From contig CAZWMT010000028.1 of assembly GCA_964635055.1 (NCBI GenBank), positions 1-64,000 on the forward strand: a stretch of DNA of 64,000 nucleotides, written 5' to 3'. Positions 40,019 through 48,300 of this stretch are shown piece by piece (position 1 is the first letter of the stretch; each line of letters begins with the position of its first letter). The position numbers and the translations under genes were made by a program. The notes below the pieces were generated by a model. The model saw only the letters and a list, made by a program, of their open reading frames with translations. It did no database searches and was not told where the DNA came from. Source of the DNA: JAEUJM01 sp964635055. Its GTDB lineage: Bacteria > Actinomycetota > Acidimicrobiia > Acidimicrobiales > DATDAH01.

Positions 40019-41014
40019 TCAATCGAATCGATGGTCGGTGGGTCGGGCCTGGCCCTGGAGGCGCACGTCGGGCTCGGGCTCGGCGGGCGTGACGAGGCGG
40101 ACGGGGGCGTCCGCCGCCGGCGGCTCGGCTCCCGGTGGGCGCAGCGACACGGCCGGTTGGGCGCCCGCGAACCCGCCGGCGCCGGCGGTCGAGGCGTGTG
40201 TGGCCCGCTGGGTGTGCACGAGGTAGACCGCCCCGGCCACGGCCAGGGCGATCAGGCCGGCGAGGGCGACGGTGGCGGTGCGGTCGCCGTTGCCGGACGG
40301 TTCGGGGGCGGGCGGAGCCCCGGCGTCGGACCCGTCGGTCGGCTCGGCGGCGGGCCCGGTGGCATCGGCCGGGGAGTCGTCGACGAAGCTGCGGACGGTG
40401 GTGGCGGGCACGGCGAACCCGGCCCCCTCCTCCTGGGTGTCGCGGGCGGTGGCCACCCCGACGACCAGGCCCTCGGCGTCGAGCAGGGGGCCCCCGGAGT
40501 TCCCCGGGTTCAGGGCGGCGTCGGTGCGGATGAAACCGCCCACGTCGGGCGCGCTGACGATGCCTCGGGTGGCGATCAGGTCGGTGCTGCCGCCGGGGTA
40601 GCCCAGCACCGTGATCTCGCTGCCGATCTCGGGGAGCGCACCGGCCAGTTCGAGCGACGGGTGGTCGCCCGTCTCGCAGGCCAGCGTGGCCAGGTCGAGC
40701 GCGGTGTCCGACGACGCGACGTCGCAGCCGACGGTGCCGCCGTCGTCGAAGGTCACCTCCACCTGGCTCGCGCCTTCGATCACGTGCGCGTTGGTGACCA
40801 GCAGGTCGCCGGCGACCACGAAGGCCGTGCCGGTCGCCACATCCGTCTGCACCCGCGCCGTCGAAGCCACCCCGTCCGAAACCTCGTTGCTCGTCGCCGC
40901 CAGGGAGACTAGACCGAGAACGAGCACCGGCAGGACTGCGGCGAATGGCTTCGCCCCTCGACGCCGGCCGCGACGACCAATCACGGCGGTGGGCGACGAC
41001 CGGGTCGACGCCAT
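40019..41014 (-). CDS. membrane-anchored trypsin-like serine protease
   Basis: A 331-residue protein with an N-terminal membrane helix (FAAVLPVLVLGLVSLAA), a chymotrypsin-fold protease domain with a complete triad (His in LVTNAHVIEG, Asp in TALDLATLAC, Ser in LNPGNSGGPLLD), a linker, a second membrane helix (TVALAGLIALAVAGAVYLV) and a cytoplasmic tail of about 70 residues. The protease should face outside, as in MarP/HtrA-like enzymes, but there is no PDZ domain. It sits between E2 (34 nt upstream) and the Ubl (25 nt downstream), so it is part of the operon. Substrate unknown; cluster ectodomains are candidates. Confidence 0.9.
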   Translation of the reverse strand: MASTRSSPTAVIGRRGRRRGAKPFAAVLPVLVLGLVSLAATSNEVSDGVASTARVQTDVATGTAFVVAGDLLVTNAHVIEGASQVEVTFDDGGTVGCDVASSDTALDLATLACETGDHPSLELAGALPEIGSEITVLGYPGGSTDLIATRGIVSAPDVGGFIRTDAALNPGNSGGPLLDAEGLVVGVATARDTQEEGAGFAVPATTVRSFVDDSPADATGPAAEPTDGSDAGAPPAPEPSGNGDRTATVALAGLIALAVAGAVYLVHTQRATHASTAGAGGFAGAQPAVSLRPPGAEPPAADAPVRLVTPAEPEPDVRLQGQARPTDHRFD

Positions 41015-41048
41015 ATCGCGCGGTGATCGGCTGCGGCCCGACGAGTGA

Positions 41049-41876
41049 TCAGGCCACGGACTCCTCGGGCTCGCCATCACCAGGCCTGTCGTCGTCCTTC
41101 GAGGACGCGACCTCGCCCTCGGGTGCCTCTGCGACCGGTCCGTCGGGCGAGTCGTCCGCGCTGGCGTCATCGTCGCCCTCCTCCTCGGCGGTGCCCTCGG
41201 CGGAGGCGTCGTCGGGGGCTTCGGCCGTGGGGCCCGCCGTGTCGGTGCCCGCGGGATCGTCGTCGTCCTCGTCCACGGCGATGGTGTCGCCGAGCACCAC
41301 GGCGTCCTCACCCGCGTCATCGGTCGCGACGCTGTCGTCGTCGAGGGTCAATTCCATCTTGTCGTCGGTCGTCGTCGCGGCGTCGCCGAGGGAGATCTCG
41401 GGCTCGGCCTGGTAGAGGCCGATGTCGCCGATCGGGAAGATCGACTCGTTCTCGGCCACCCAGCGGGCCGCCACCGCGTTGAGCGGGGAGCGGACGTTGT
41501 ACTCGCGGAACTGGAGCATCTCGCCCACCTTCACCACGATGTCGGCCAGGGTCTGCGAGGGGGTCCAGTAGTCGCCGATGCAGATCTCGTCGCCGGCGTT
41601 GGGGCCGAAGTTCGGGTGGAACACCGGTGTCTGCGCGGTCGAGTAGGGCTTCTCCCGCGGGTAGGCGGCCGGCAACGAGATCACGATCGTGTGCGTGTCC
41701 GCGGTGACGGGCTGGCCGGTGGTGGGATCGGTGCGCACGCCCAGCAGGCGGTAGGTGACGCGGTACTGCTCGGGCGGGTCCCACCCGAGCGGCTCGACGG
41801 TGATGTAGGGGTGACCGGCGAACTCGGTGCGCATCATCTCGGCGTCGGCCAGGAGCCGTCGGGCGCGGGGGTGCAC
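41049..41876 (-). CDS. E2-like ubiquitin-conjugating enzyme
   Basis: A 275-residue protein. Residues about 10-160 form a UBC fold close to eukaryotic E2: the YPREKPYS entry, the HPN motif at 87-89 (FHPNFGPNAGDE), the presumed catalytic Cys99 in EICIGDYWTPSQTL, and RSPLNAVAARWVAEN matching the usual (D/S)PLNxEAA helix. It would take the Ubl from E1 as a thioester and transfer it to a substrate amine. After it comes a very acidic tail of about 110 residues with MELTLDDDSVATDD, similar to the N-terminal motif of other cluster proteins. GTG at 41876 follows AAAGGA by 8 nt and lies 14 nt after the RING gene. Confidence 0.92.
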   Translation of the reverse strand: MHPRARRLLADAEMMRTEFAGHPYITVEPLGWDPPEQYRVTYRLLGVRTDPTTGQPVTADTHTIVISLPAAYPREKPYSTAQTPVFHPNFGPNAGDEICIGDYWTPSQTLADIVVKVGEMLQFREYNVRSPLNAVAARWVAENESIFPIGDIGLYQAEPEISLGDAATTTDDKMELTLDDDSVATDDAGEDAVVLGDTIAVDEDDDDPAGTDTAGPTAEAPDDASAEGTAEEEGDDDASADDSPDGPVAEAPEGEVASSKDDDRPGDGEPEESVA

Positions 41877-41890
41877 GTGGAGGTCCTTTC

Positions 41891-42244
41891 TCAGAGGGTG
41901 TTGCCGCAGCCGCCGCAGAAGCGGTCGTCGGCGGTGACGGGTTGCCCGCACATGTCGCAGAACCGCCGGGCGGACGCGGCGACGGGCGGCAGGGGATCGG
42001 CGGTCACGACCACGGGGGACGCTGCGGTGCCGGTGGCGCCGGCGACGCGGGGGGTGGCCGGCGGTGGTGGCGGCGCGGTGCCGGTCTGGCCGGCCGCCCA
42101 GGCGGGGCAACCGAAGGTGCCGCAGCCACCGTTCTCGGTCCAGCACTCGGCGTGGTATCGGGCCGAGCAGTGGGCGCACTCCTCGACGGCTTCATCACCT
42201 TTGATGGGCCAGAGGCAGTAGGGGCACTTCAGATCACCGGTCAT
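41891..42244 (-). CDS. RING-like zinc-finger protein, candidate E3
   Basis: A 117-residue protein that opens the operon. Residues 7-46 hold eight zinc ligands in RING-like spacing: C7, C10, C23, C26, H31, C34, C41, C46 (CPYCLWPIKGDEAVEECAHC, then RYHAEC). This matches the prokaryotic RING family 1 described by comparative genomics. A Pro/Ala/Val linker leads to a C-terminal zinc ribbon (FCDMCGQPVTADDRFCGGCG), the module shared with the zinc-ribbon membrane proteins of the cluster. Position next to E2 suggests it brings E2 to substrates or to zinc-ribbon partners, as RING E3 ligases do; this is inference. ATG at 42244 with GGAG 9 nt upstream. Confidence 0.87.
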   Translation of the reverse strand: MTGDLKCPYCLWPIKGDEAVEECAHCSARYHAECWTENGGCGTFGCPAWAAGQTGTAPPPPPATPRVAGATGTAASPVVVTADPLPPVAASARRFCDMCGQPVTADDRFCGGCGNTL

Positions 42245-42291
42245 GCCACGGCTCCGCCTGCATTCGTGCTCGCTCCAGTCGCAAGCGTCGG

Positions 42292-42341
42292 ATGGTACCA
42301 GTGGCGACGACGGCGCTGCTCAGGGACGGCTTTGCTACCGT
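42292..42341. promoter_or_regulatory. divergent -10 boxes between RING operon and FHA-like gene 4
   Basis: Minus-strand TACCAT at 42292-42297 would give a 5' leader of about 40 nt for the RING-E2-Ubl-E1-JAMM operon. Plus-strand TACCGT at 42336-42341 would give a leader of about 30 nt for the gene at 42378. No clear -35 boxes or operator seen in this 133-nt gap. Confidence 0.4.
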
Positions 42342-42377
42342 CGCCCGAGATCGAAACACGGTGGGAGGTGTCGATCG

Positions 42378-43142
42378 GTGCTGGTGACGGTGTTCGGAGC
42401 GGGCCTGGGCTTCGTGATCATGGCGTGGGACGGCGCCACCAGCGGCTCGTGGGAGCGCGCCTTCCGCGACGGCGCCATCGGAGCGGGCATCGGCGCGGTC
42501 AGTGGGCTCATCGGGGGTCAGATCGCCGATCGCCTCTTCGACGCGCTGTTGGGTGACGGCTCGTCTGCGGACGACATCGAGACGAGGCTGCGGGTGGGTC
42601 GGGCCGTGGCATGGGCCGTGTTCGGTGCGATCCTGGGCGGCGCCCTGGGCTTCAGGGGCGGCTCGAGGAAGATCGTCAACGGGCTGATCGGGGGGCTCGT
42701 CGGCGGCCTCGTCGGTGGGTTGGTGTTCGAACAGGTCGAGCTGTCGTCCAGCGGAGGCTCCGGGTTCATGGTGCGCCTGCTCGGCTTCACCGCGACGGGC
42801 ATCGGCGTCAGTGTCGGCATGGGCGTGGTCGAGCGCCTCCGGCGTGAGGCCTGGCTGGTGGTGACGGGCGGGCCGCTCGCGGGCAAGGAGTTCATCCTCT
42901 ACAAGCCCTCCACGACGGTCGGCTCCGACTACCGCGCGGACATCGTCCTGGCCAAGGACTCGGAGATCGTCGCAACCCATGCCACGTTCAACCGGACCGA
43001 GTCGGGCACCACGGTGCGTTCCACCCCCGGCGCCGGCCTCGCCGTCAACGGCCAGTGGGTCGTCGACCACCGCCTCCGCGACGGCGACGTCGTGACGGTG
43101 GGGATGTCGACGATGGGCTACCAGGAGCGGGCGTCGGCCTGA
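42378..43142 (+). CDS. FHA-like / glycine-zipper membrane protein 4 (short form)
   Basis: A 254-residue paralogue of the FHA-like proteins that lacks the N-terminal Pro-rich stretch and first membrane segments; it begins within the membrane part (VTVFGAGLGFVIMAWDGATS). It keeps the Gly-zipper (KIVNGLIGGLVGGLVGG) and the FHA-like domain (GPLAGKEFILYKPSTTVGS, ADIVLAKDSEIVATHATF, GLAVNGQWV). GTG at 42378 has GGGAGGT 8 nt upstream. Either a truncated copy or a purposely short partner. It is divergent from the ubiquitin-like operon and ends 2 nt from the convergent DUF2135 gene. Confidence 0.8.
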   Translation: MLVTVFGAGLGFVIMAWDGATSGSWERAFRDGAIGAGIGAVSGLIGGQIADRLFDALLGDGSSADDIETRLRVGRAVAWAVFGAILGGALGFRGGSRKIVNGLIGGLVGGLVGGLVFEQVELSSSGGSGFMVRLLGFTATGIGVSVGMGVVERLRREAWLVVTGGPLAGKEFILYKPSTTVGSDYRADIVLAKDSEIVATHATFNRTESGTTVRSTPGAGLAVNGQWVVDHRLRDGDVVTVGMSTMGYQERASA

Positions 43143-43144
43143 CG

Positions 43145-43984
43145 TCAGCGGTCGAACTCGGCCACGGTCACCGTCTCGTCCTCGCCGATGGTGCCGTTGA
43201 ACTCGTCGGACACCTCACCGCCGATCCGGGTGGTGACCGTGAAGTCCTGGGTGCTGCTGTCGCCGCCGCACTCCCCGTAGAAGTGGACCCGGACCACGTA
43301 GTGGCCGTCCGGGGACTCGCCATCGGGCCAGAACACGTTCTCGATGGGCGTGGTGGTCTCCGACATGCACCCCGCGTTGGAGTCGACGTCGAGGGCGCCG
43401 CCGCTCGACGACGTGGGCTCCGCGAAGAAGATCTCCTCGCCGCTCGGATCGATCACGTGCAGGTCGAGGTCGTCGGTCGAGTCCCAGGTGAGCGAGAGCT
43501 GGACGTCGCCCGTACCGAGCGCGACGCCGTTGTAGAACGATCCGTCGTCGGTGAAGCCGGCGGGCCCCGACTGGTGGCTCCGGGCCTGATCGCCGGCATC
43601 GGGTCCCGCGACGACCTCACCCAGGAGCATCCCCAGGACGCCGCCGATCAGGCCCGCGAGCACGGCGGACGACAAGGCGTTGGTGGTCAGTCGCGCCCAG
43701 AGCGACGGAGACGCGCCGCCGAGCGATTTGGCCGCTCCCACGGGGGTCGGCTGCTTCTGCGTCCCTCCTGCCGATGACGGGGCCGTGAGCGGTGGGAGGG
43801 TGGGAGGCCCCGGCGGGGTGGCGGGATACCCGGGGGGTGCGCCGGGCTGCGGTCTGGTCGGCGGCAACCCGGGTGGGGCCGCCGGTGCCGGGACGTTCGG
43901 AGGCGGGTCGTCGACGAGGTCGGCGGCGTCGATCACGATCCGGTCGGGCGGCCGCGGGCGCCCGCCCTCGTCGCTCGGGCTCAT
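43145..43984 (-). CDS. single-TM protein with DUF2135-like ectodomain
   Basis: A 279-residue protein. The N-terminal motif RIVIDAADLVDD and Pro-rich stretch and the first Gly-zipper helix (SAVLAGLIGGVLGMLLGEVV) copy the FHA-like proteins, but the rest is an extracytoplasmic beta-sandwich of the DUF2135 type: LTWDSTDDLDLHVIDPSGEE, GALDVDSNAGCMSE, ENVFWPDGESPDGHYVVRVH. Two or three cysteines could form disulfides. It looks like an exchange of the C-terminal half of an FHA-like protein for an ectodomain. ATG overlaps the stop of a tiny upstream frame (ATGA). Confidence 0.82.
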   Translation of the reverse strand: MSPSDEGGRPRPPDRIVIDAADLVDDPPPNVPAPAAPPGLPPTRPQPGAPPGYPATPPGPPTLPPLTAPSSAGGTQKQPTPVGAAKSLGGASPSLWARLTTNALSSAVLAGLIGGVLGMLLGEVVAGPDAGDQARSHQSGPAGFTDDGSFYNGVALGTGDVQLSLTWDSTDDLDLHVIDPSGEEIFFAEPTSSSGGALDVDSNAGCMSETTTPIENVFWPDGESPDGHYVVRVHFYGECGGDSSTQDFTVTTRIGGEVSDEFNGTIGEDETVTVAEFDR

Positions 43985-44073
43985 GCTTCCCGCTCCGGGC
44001 GACTGCGTCGCCGGGCCGCTCGGGCCCCGCCCCTCGCCCGTTCGGCCACGTCGGCGGCGTTGCTCGGGCTCAT
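43981..44073 (-). CDS. tiny Arg/Ala-rich ORF, coupled on both sides
   Basis: A 30-codon frame beginning MSPSNAADVAERARGGARAA and ending RSRPEREA. Its ATG overlaps the stop of the DUF2510 gene (ATGA) and its stop overlaps the ATG of the DUF2135 gene (ATGA). The first four residues, MSPS, repeat the start of the DUF2135 protein. It may be a genuine small basic peptide, or a device that carries ribosomes across an 85-nt gap. No ribosome binding site judged. Confidence 0.45.
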   Translation of the reverse strand: MSPSNAADVAERARGGARAARRRSRPEREA

Positions 44074-45185
44074 GTCATCACGGCGGATTCGTCGGTGAAC
44101 CCGCGGCCGAAGGCCCGGTTGGCCGGCGGGATGAGCACCAGGACGACGATCAGCACGGGCAGGACCGCTCCCGCGAACGGGTTCGAGGAGCCGGCATCCG
44201 ACGCCAACGCCACCGCCAGCCCGATCTCGGCCAGCGAGATGACGATCGCCATGACCTGCGCCCGCCGCGCTGTCATCGACAAGCCGATGGCCGTGGCCAC
44301 CAGCAGGATCGCCAGGCCGGCGACGGCGATCCCCATCGCGTTCAGGTCGTCGCCCGCGCCCTTCTCGCCGAAGGAGTCGCCGAAGTCGTTGGCGAGGTCG
44401 CCGGCCGACAACAGCACCAGCGCGACGAAGGCGTTGACCGTGGCCTGTACCGCCACCAACAGCGCGGCGACCGCCACGCTGCCGGGCGCGCCGGTGCGCA
44501 GGCGTCGGCGGGCGACCCCCGGCGCCGTGATGGACGGACGCCCCAGCGCGGCGGGCGAGACGCCGACCGCGGCCGAGGAGCCGGCCGGGGGAACGGCGAC
44601 CGGCCCGGGCGGCGGCGCGGCGAAGACCGACGTGTCGGGTGGGCGGAGGGGCTCGGTGGGCGTCGGGGCCGTCGCCGGGTCCGCGTACTCGCCACGGTGG
44701 GCCTGGGCGCCATGGTCGGCAACGGTCGGGGGCGCATCGGCCAAGAGGTGGGGGGCCGTGGGCGGAAGGGGCGCCGCCGCCGCGGCTGCGGGCCACGCCG
44801 CGGGCGGGGCGAGCGGTGCCGCCGGTGCTGTGGTCGCCGGTGACGGGCCGGGTGCAGGTGTCGGATCGGGACCGGGAGTCGGGGCGAGTAGGGGCGCGGG
44901 GTCCGTCCCTGCAGTCGGTGCCGGTGCGGCGGGTGCGTCGGACGACGGGGCCGGCGCTGCCGCCGCGGGTGGCGCAGGGGCCGGCGCCGCCTCGGCGATC
45001 GCCGCAGCACCGGCTGTCACCCCCACGGCGGGCGGCGGGAAGGTGGCGGTGCCGACGGGGTCGCCCGACACCCGGTTGGCGTTGCTCACCGACGCCTGCC
45101 ATCGGCCCTGGGCCCAGTAGCGCAGCTCGTGGCGGCCGGTGGGGTCGGGGTACCACCCCGTGGGGACCTGCTGGTTCTCGGACAT
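44070..45185 (-). CDS. DUF2510 multi-TM protein
   Basis: A 371-residue membrane protein. The N-terminal DUF2510 motif GWYPDPTGRHELRYWAQGRW is followed by a long Ala/Pro-rich low-complexity stretch and four membrane segments (VAVAALLVAVQATVNAFVAL, MGIAVAGLAILLVATAIGLS, VMAIVISLAEIGLAVALA, VLPVLIVVLVLIPPANRAFG). DUF2510 is a short actinobacterial domain found at the N-terminus of membrane proteins; its role is unknown. ATG at 45185 has GGGAGGT upstream. First of a short operon with the tiny frame and the DUF2135 gene. Confidence 0.82.
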   Translation of the reverse strand: MSENQQVPTGWYPDPTGRHELRYWAQGRWQASVSNANRVSGDPVGTATFPPPAVGVTAGAAAIAEAAPAPAPPAAAAPAPSSDAPAAPAPTAGTDPAPLLAPTPGPDPTPAPGPSPATTAPAAPLAPPAAWPAAAAAAPLPPTAPHLLADAPPTVADHGAQAHRGEYADPATAPTPTEPLRPPDTSVFAAPPPGPVAVPPAGSSAAVGVSPAALGRPSITAPGVARRRLRTGAPGSVAVAALLVAVQATVNAFVALVLLSAGDLANDFGDSFGEKGAGDDLNAMGIAVAGLAILLVATAIGLSMTARRAQVMAIVISLAEIGLAVALASDAGSSNPFAGAVLPVLIVVLVLIPPANRAFGRGFTDESAVMT

Positions 45186-45308
45186 CTACCTCCCACCACG
45201 GTCCCGGCCCGTTGGGCGTGTGAGCGTAGACCACCCCGACGCAGGCCCGGTCCCCGGTGTGCTTATCTGGCGGTGGGTCCAGGTGCAGAATGGTGGAAAT
45301 GGCGACAC

Positions 45309-48300
45309 GTGGCTGACGACGACCTCGGGATAAGCCTGCGTGACCCGGGTGATCCCGCGCCGCCTACGGCGACCGCACCCGCCGCACCCGCCGCACCACC
45401 ACCGCCACCGCCCGCCGTCCCGCCGCCGCCGGGGGGCCCGGAACCCTCCGGGCCGGCCGCAGGCGACGGTGGCGAGCCCCGCCGACCACGTCGCCGGCTG
45501 CGGTGGTTGCTCGTCGCGGTCGTCGGGCTGCTCCTCCTCTCGGTGGCCGCGGTGGCGGCCTGGTTCCTGCTGCTGCGCCCGGACGACGAGGGGTTCGCGC
45601 TCTCGGCGGACCCGGGCCGCCTCGAAGGCGTCGCCGGTACCGAGATCTTCACCACCGTGACCGCCGAGAACGCCGACGACCTGGTGCGCTTCGACATCTC
45701 GGTGGATGCGGACGACAAGTTCCGCCCGCAGGTGGCCGAGGCGTTCGTGGCCGGCGAATTGGGCGTCGCGATCCGCCCGCAGTTCGAGGATGCCGGTGAG
45801 GGCACCGTGTCGCTCACCGTGGTGGGCTGCCGCGACGCCGAGGCCGAGGAGTGCCCCGAGGGCGCCCAGGAACGGGCGACGATCGACATCCCCGTCGTCG
45901 TCGCCGAGCCCTCGGCCGACGAGATCCCTGCGGAGCTCAGCTACGCCCTCGAGGGGCGGATCGAGGACCAGGACAGTTACTCGGTCGTGCGTGATGAGCT
46001 CGTCGTCATCCTGGAGTCCGACCTCAGCGAGGAGGAGGGCCGTGGTCTCATCACTCGTATCGCCGACGAATCGGGAGGTGTCGTCACCGGCGCCGACCCG
46101 TCGACCGGCCTCTACCAGATCGCCTTCCCCGAATCGACCTTCGCGGAGACGAAGTCGCACCTCGACGAGATCGGTGCAGTGGATGGCGTCGAGGAGGCAG
46201 TAATCGAGCCCTTGGTCGAGGCACCGTCGTCGGTGCGTTCGGACCTGGGCGCAGGAGCACGCCGACGGGGCAACGAGGGTCACAGGGACTGGCAACACCT
46301 CGTCGTCAACGACACTGAGGTGCAAGGCGAGGGATCGCCGGACGTTCGAGTTGCCATCATTGACACCGGGATCTACTTCGACCATCAAGACTTGGACGAG
46401 AACGTAGTCTCTCACCGGACGTATGGTGGATCACTATTCAATGCGAATATGGATCATGGCACGCATGTGTCTGGTCTCGCGTGCGGTGACGGAAGCGAGG
46501 AAATAAGTGGTGTTGCCGGCATCTGTGGATTAGCCACATACGATATCGGTCCAGTGCTTCGAGTGGGTACTCCGCGTCAGACACTCTCAACCATAGCCAT
46601 TTATAGGGCCATGATCGACGCAGCGCGTGATGGCGCAGATGTGATCAACATGTCGCTGGGCTCGGGTCCATACAATCAAGATCCGTGCCTCAAGTCGGTA
46701 CCGTCGTCTTGGTCGGAAGCTCTCGAAGCCAACCAGGCGATAAGTCGTAACGCATTCCGGGTCGTGCGACGAGAGGTAGGTCGCGGAATCGATCGAGAGC
46801 CCTTGTGGGTAGTCTCGGCGGGCAACGATTGCATCGACGCCAACCTGACCGCCCCGGCCTCGCTTGAACCGGAGTTTCCCGAGAACCTCCTAGTTGTGGC
46901 ATCCATCGACGAGAACAAGCAGCTCTCGCGTTTCTCGAACGCTGGAACGGTCACTCAGGTGGCCGCTCCCGGTGGGTTTACCAGTAGTGGACACTCGATC
47001 AACTCATCAATATGGAAGTGGTGTCGGCGCTCTCTACCGTTGATAGGCTGTCGGGAGCACTCCTCCGATGAGATAAATGGCCGAGATCAAGGGTTTGAGA
47101 TCCGCAACGGCTATGGAGAATACCCCGGTACCTCAATGGCGGCACCCATGGTTACGGGTGTTGCCGCCTTGGTGCAGTCGCATACCCCTGGGCTCTCAGC
47201 CCAGAGGGTAAAGGAATGCATTGTTGGCTCCTCAGCTGAGCGGGTTGCGGCGATATCATCCTTCAGATCACGCTTTGATGACAGCAATAGCGATGACCGA
47301 GGTGCCCAGGCTTCCGATCTGCGTTTGGATCAGGCTGATTATGGCCACATCGTCGTCGTGAACGCGCTCGGTGCCTACCTCTGCGAGGATCAGACTCAGC
47401 CGACACCCGCGCCCACCCCTGTCCCCCCGCCGGCGGCGGAGCCGGGCACGAGCACGGCCCTGATCATGGATGTGTCGAGTTCGATGGAAGAGCAGACATC
47501 CGACGGTGACGTGAAGCTACCCGCGGCTCAGGCCGCGGCGGATGATGTGATCGAGACGTTGCAGAGTGAGGCGGATCTCGCGGGCGTGCCACAGGAAGCG
47601 TCGGTGGTGGCCTTCTCGACCGATGCTGAGCTCCAACACTCCTCGAGCACGGATCTCGACTCGGTACGCGAGGTCGTTGACACGCTCTCGTCGTATGGCG
47701 ACACGAACATCGGCGCGGGTCTCGACACCGCATTCGAGGAGTTGGTGGGCCGTTCCACGGACCAGCGCCTCGCGATCCTGCTGTCCGATGGCGAGACGAA
47801 CACCGGGTTGACATCGGACGAGATCCTGAGCCAGATCGTGCCGAGCTATGCCGACGCCGGCATCCCGATCTACACGATCGGGTTCGGTGTCCCAGGCTCG
47901 TACGACGAGGATCTGTTGCGCCGCATCGCTGAGGGCACGGGGGGCACCTACGGGTACGCCGAGAGCACCCAGTCGCTCCAGGAGGCGTTCATCCGGACCC
48001 GGCACGAGGCGACCGGCGACATCGTGACCGAGACCGAGGGCACCGCCGCCGAGGGCCAGACCGTGGATGCGGCGAGCTTCGACATCACCGGCGAGGAGGG
48101 CCTGGTCAACATCAGCCTCGCGGCCCAGACGGCCGGGCTCGACCTCGTGCTCGTGGATCCCCTCGGCCGCCCCTACGACGCTTCGCAGCGCAACGTGCAG
48201 ATCACCGATGCCGAGGGCCTGTCCACCGCGTTCATCACCTCGCCGCTGCCCGGTGAGTGGCACCTCGAGGTCCGTGGGAACGACGCGGCGGCCGCCGACA

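Noticed and set aside
36354..42244. Assignment as a pupylation/proteasome locus or as a standard Bil antiphage operon
   Set aside because: No Pup, PafA, Dop or proteasome genes are present. The membrane-tethered JAMM, trypsin-like protease and RING-like protein differ from the four-gene Bil layout.
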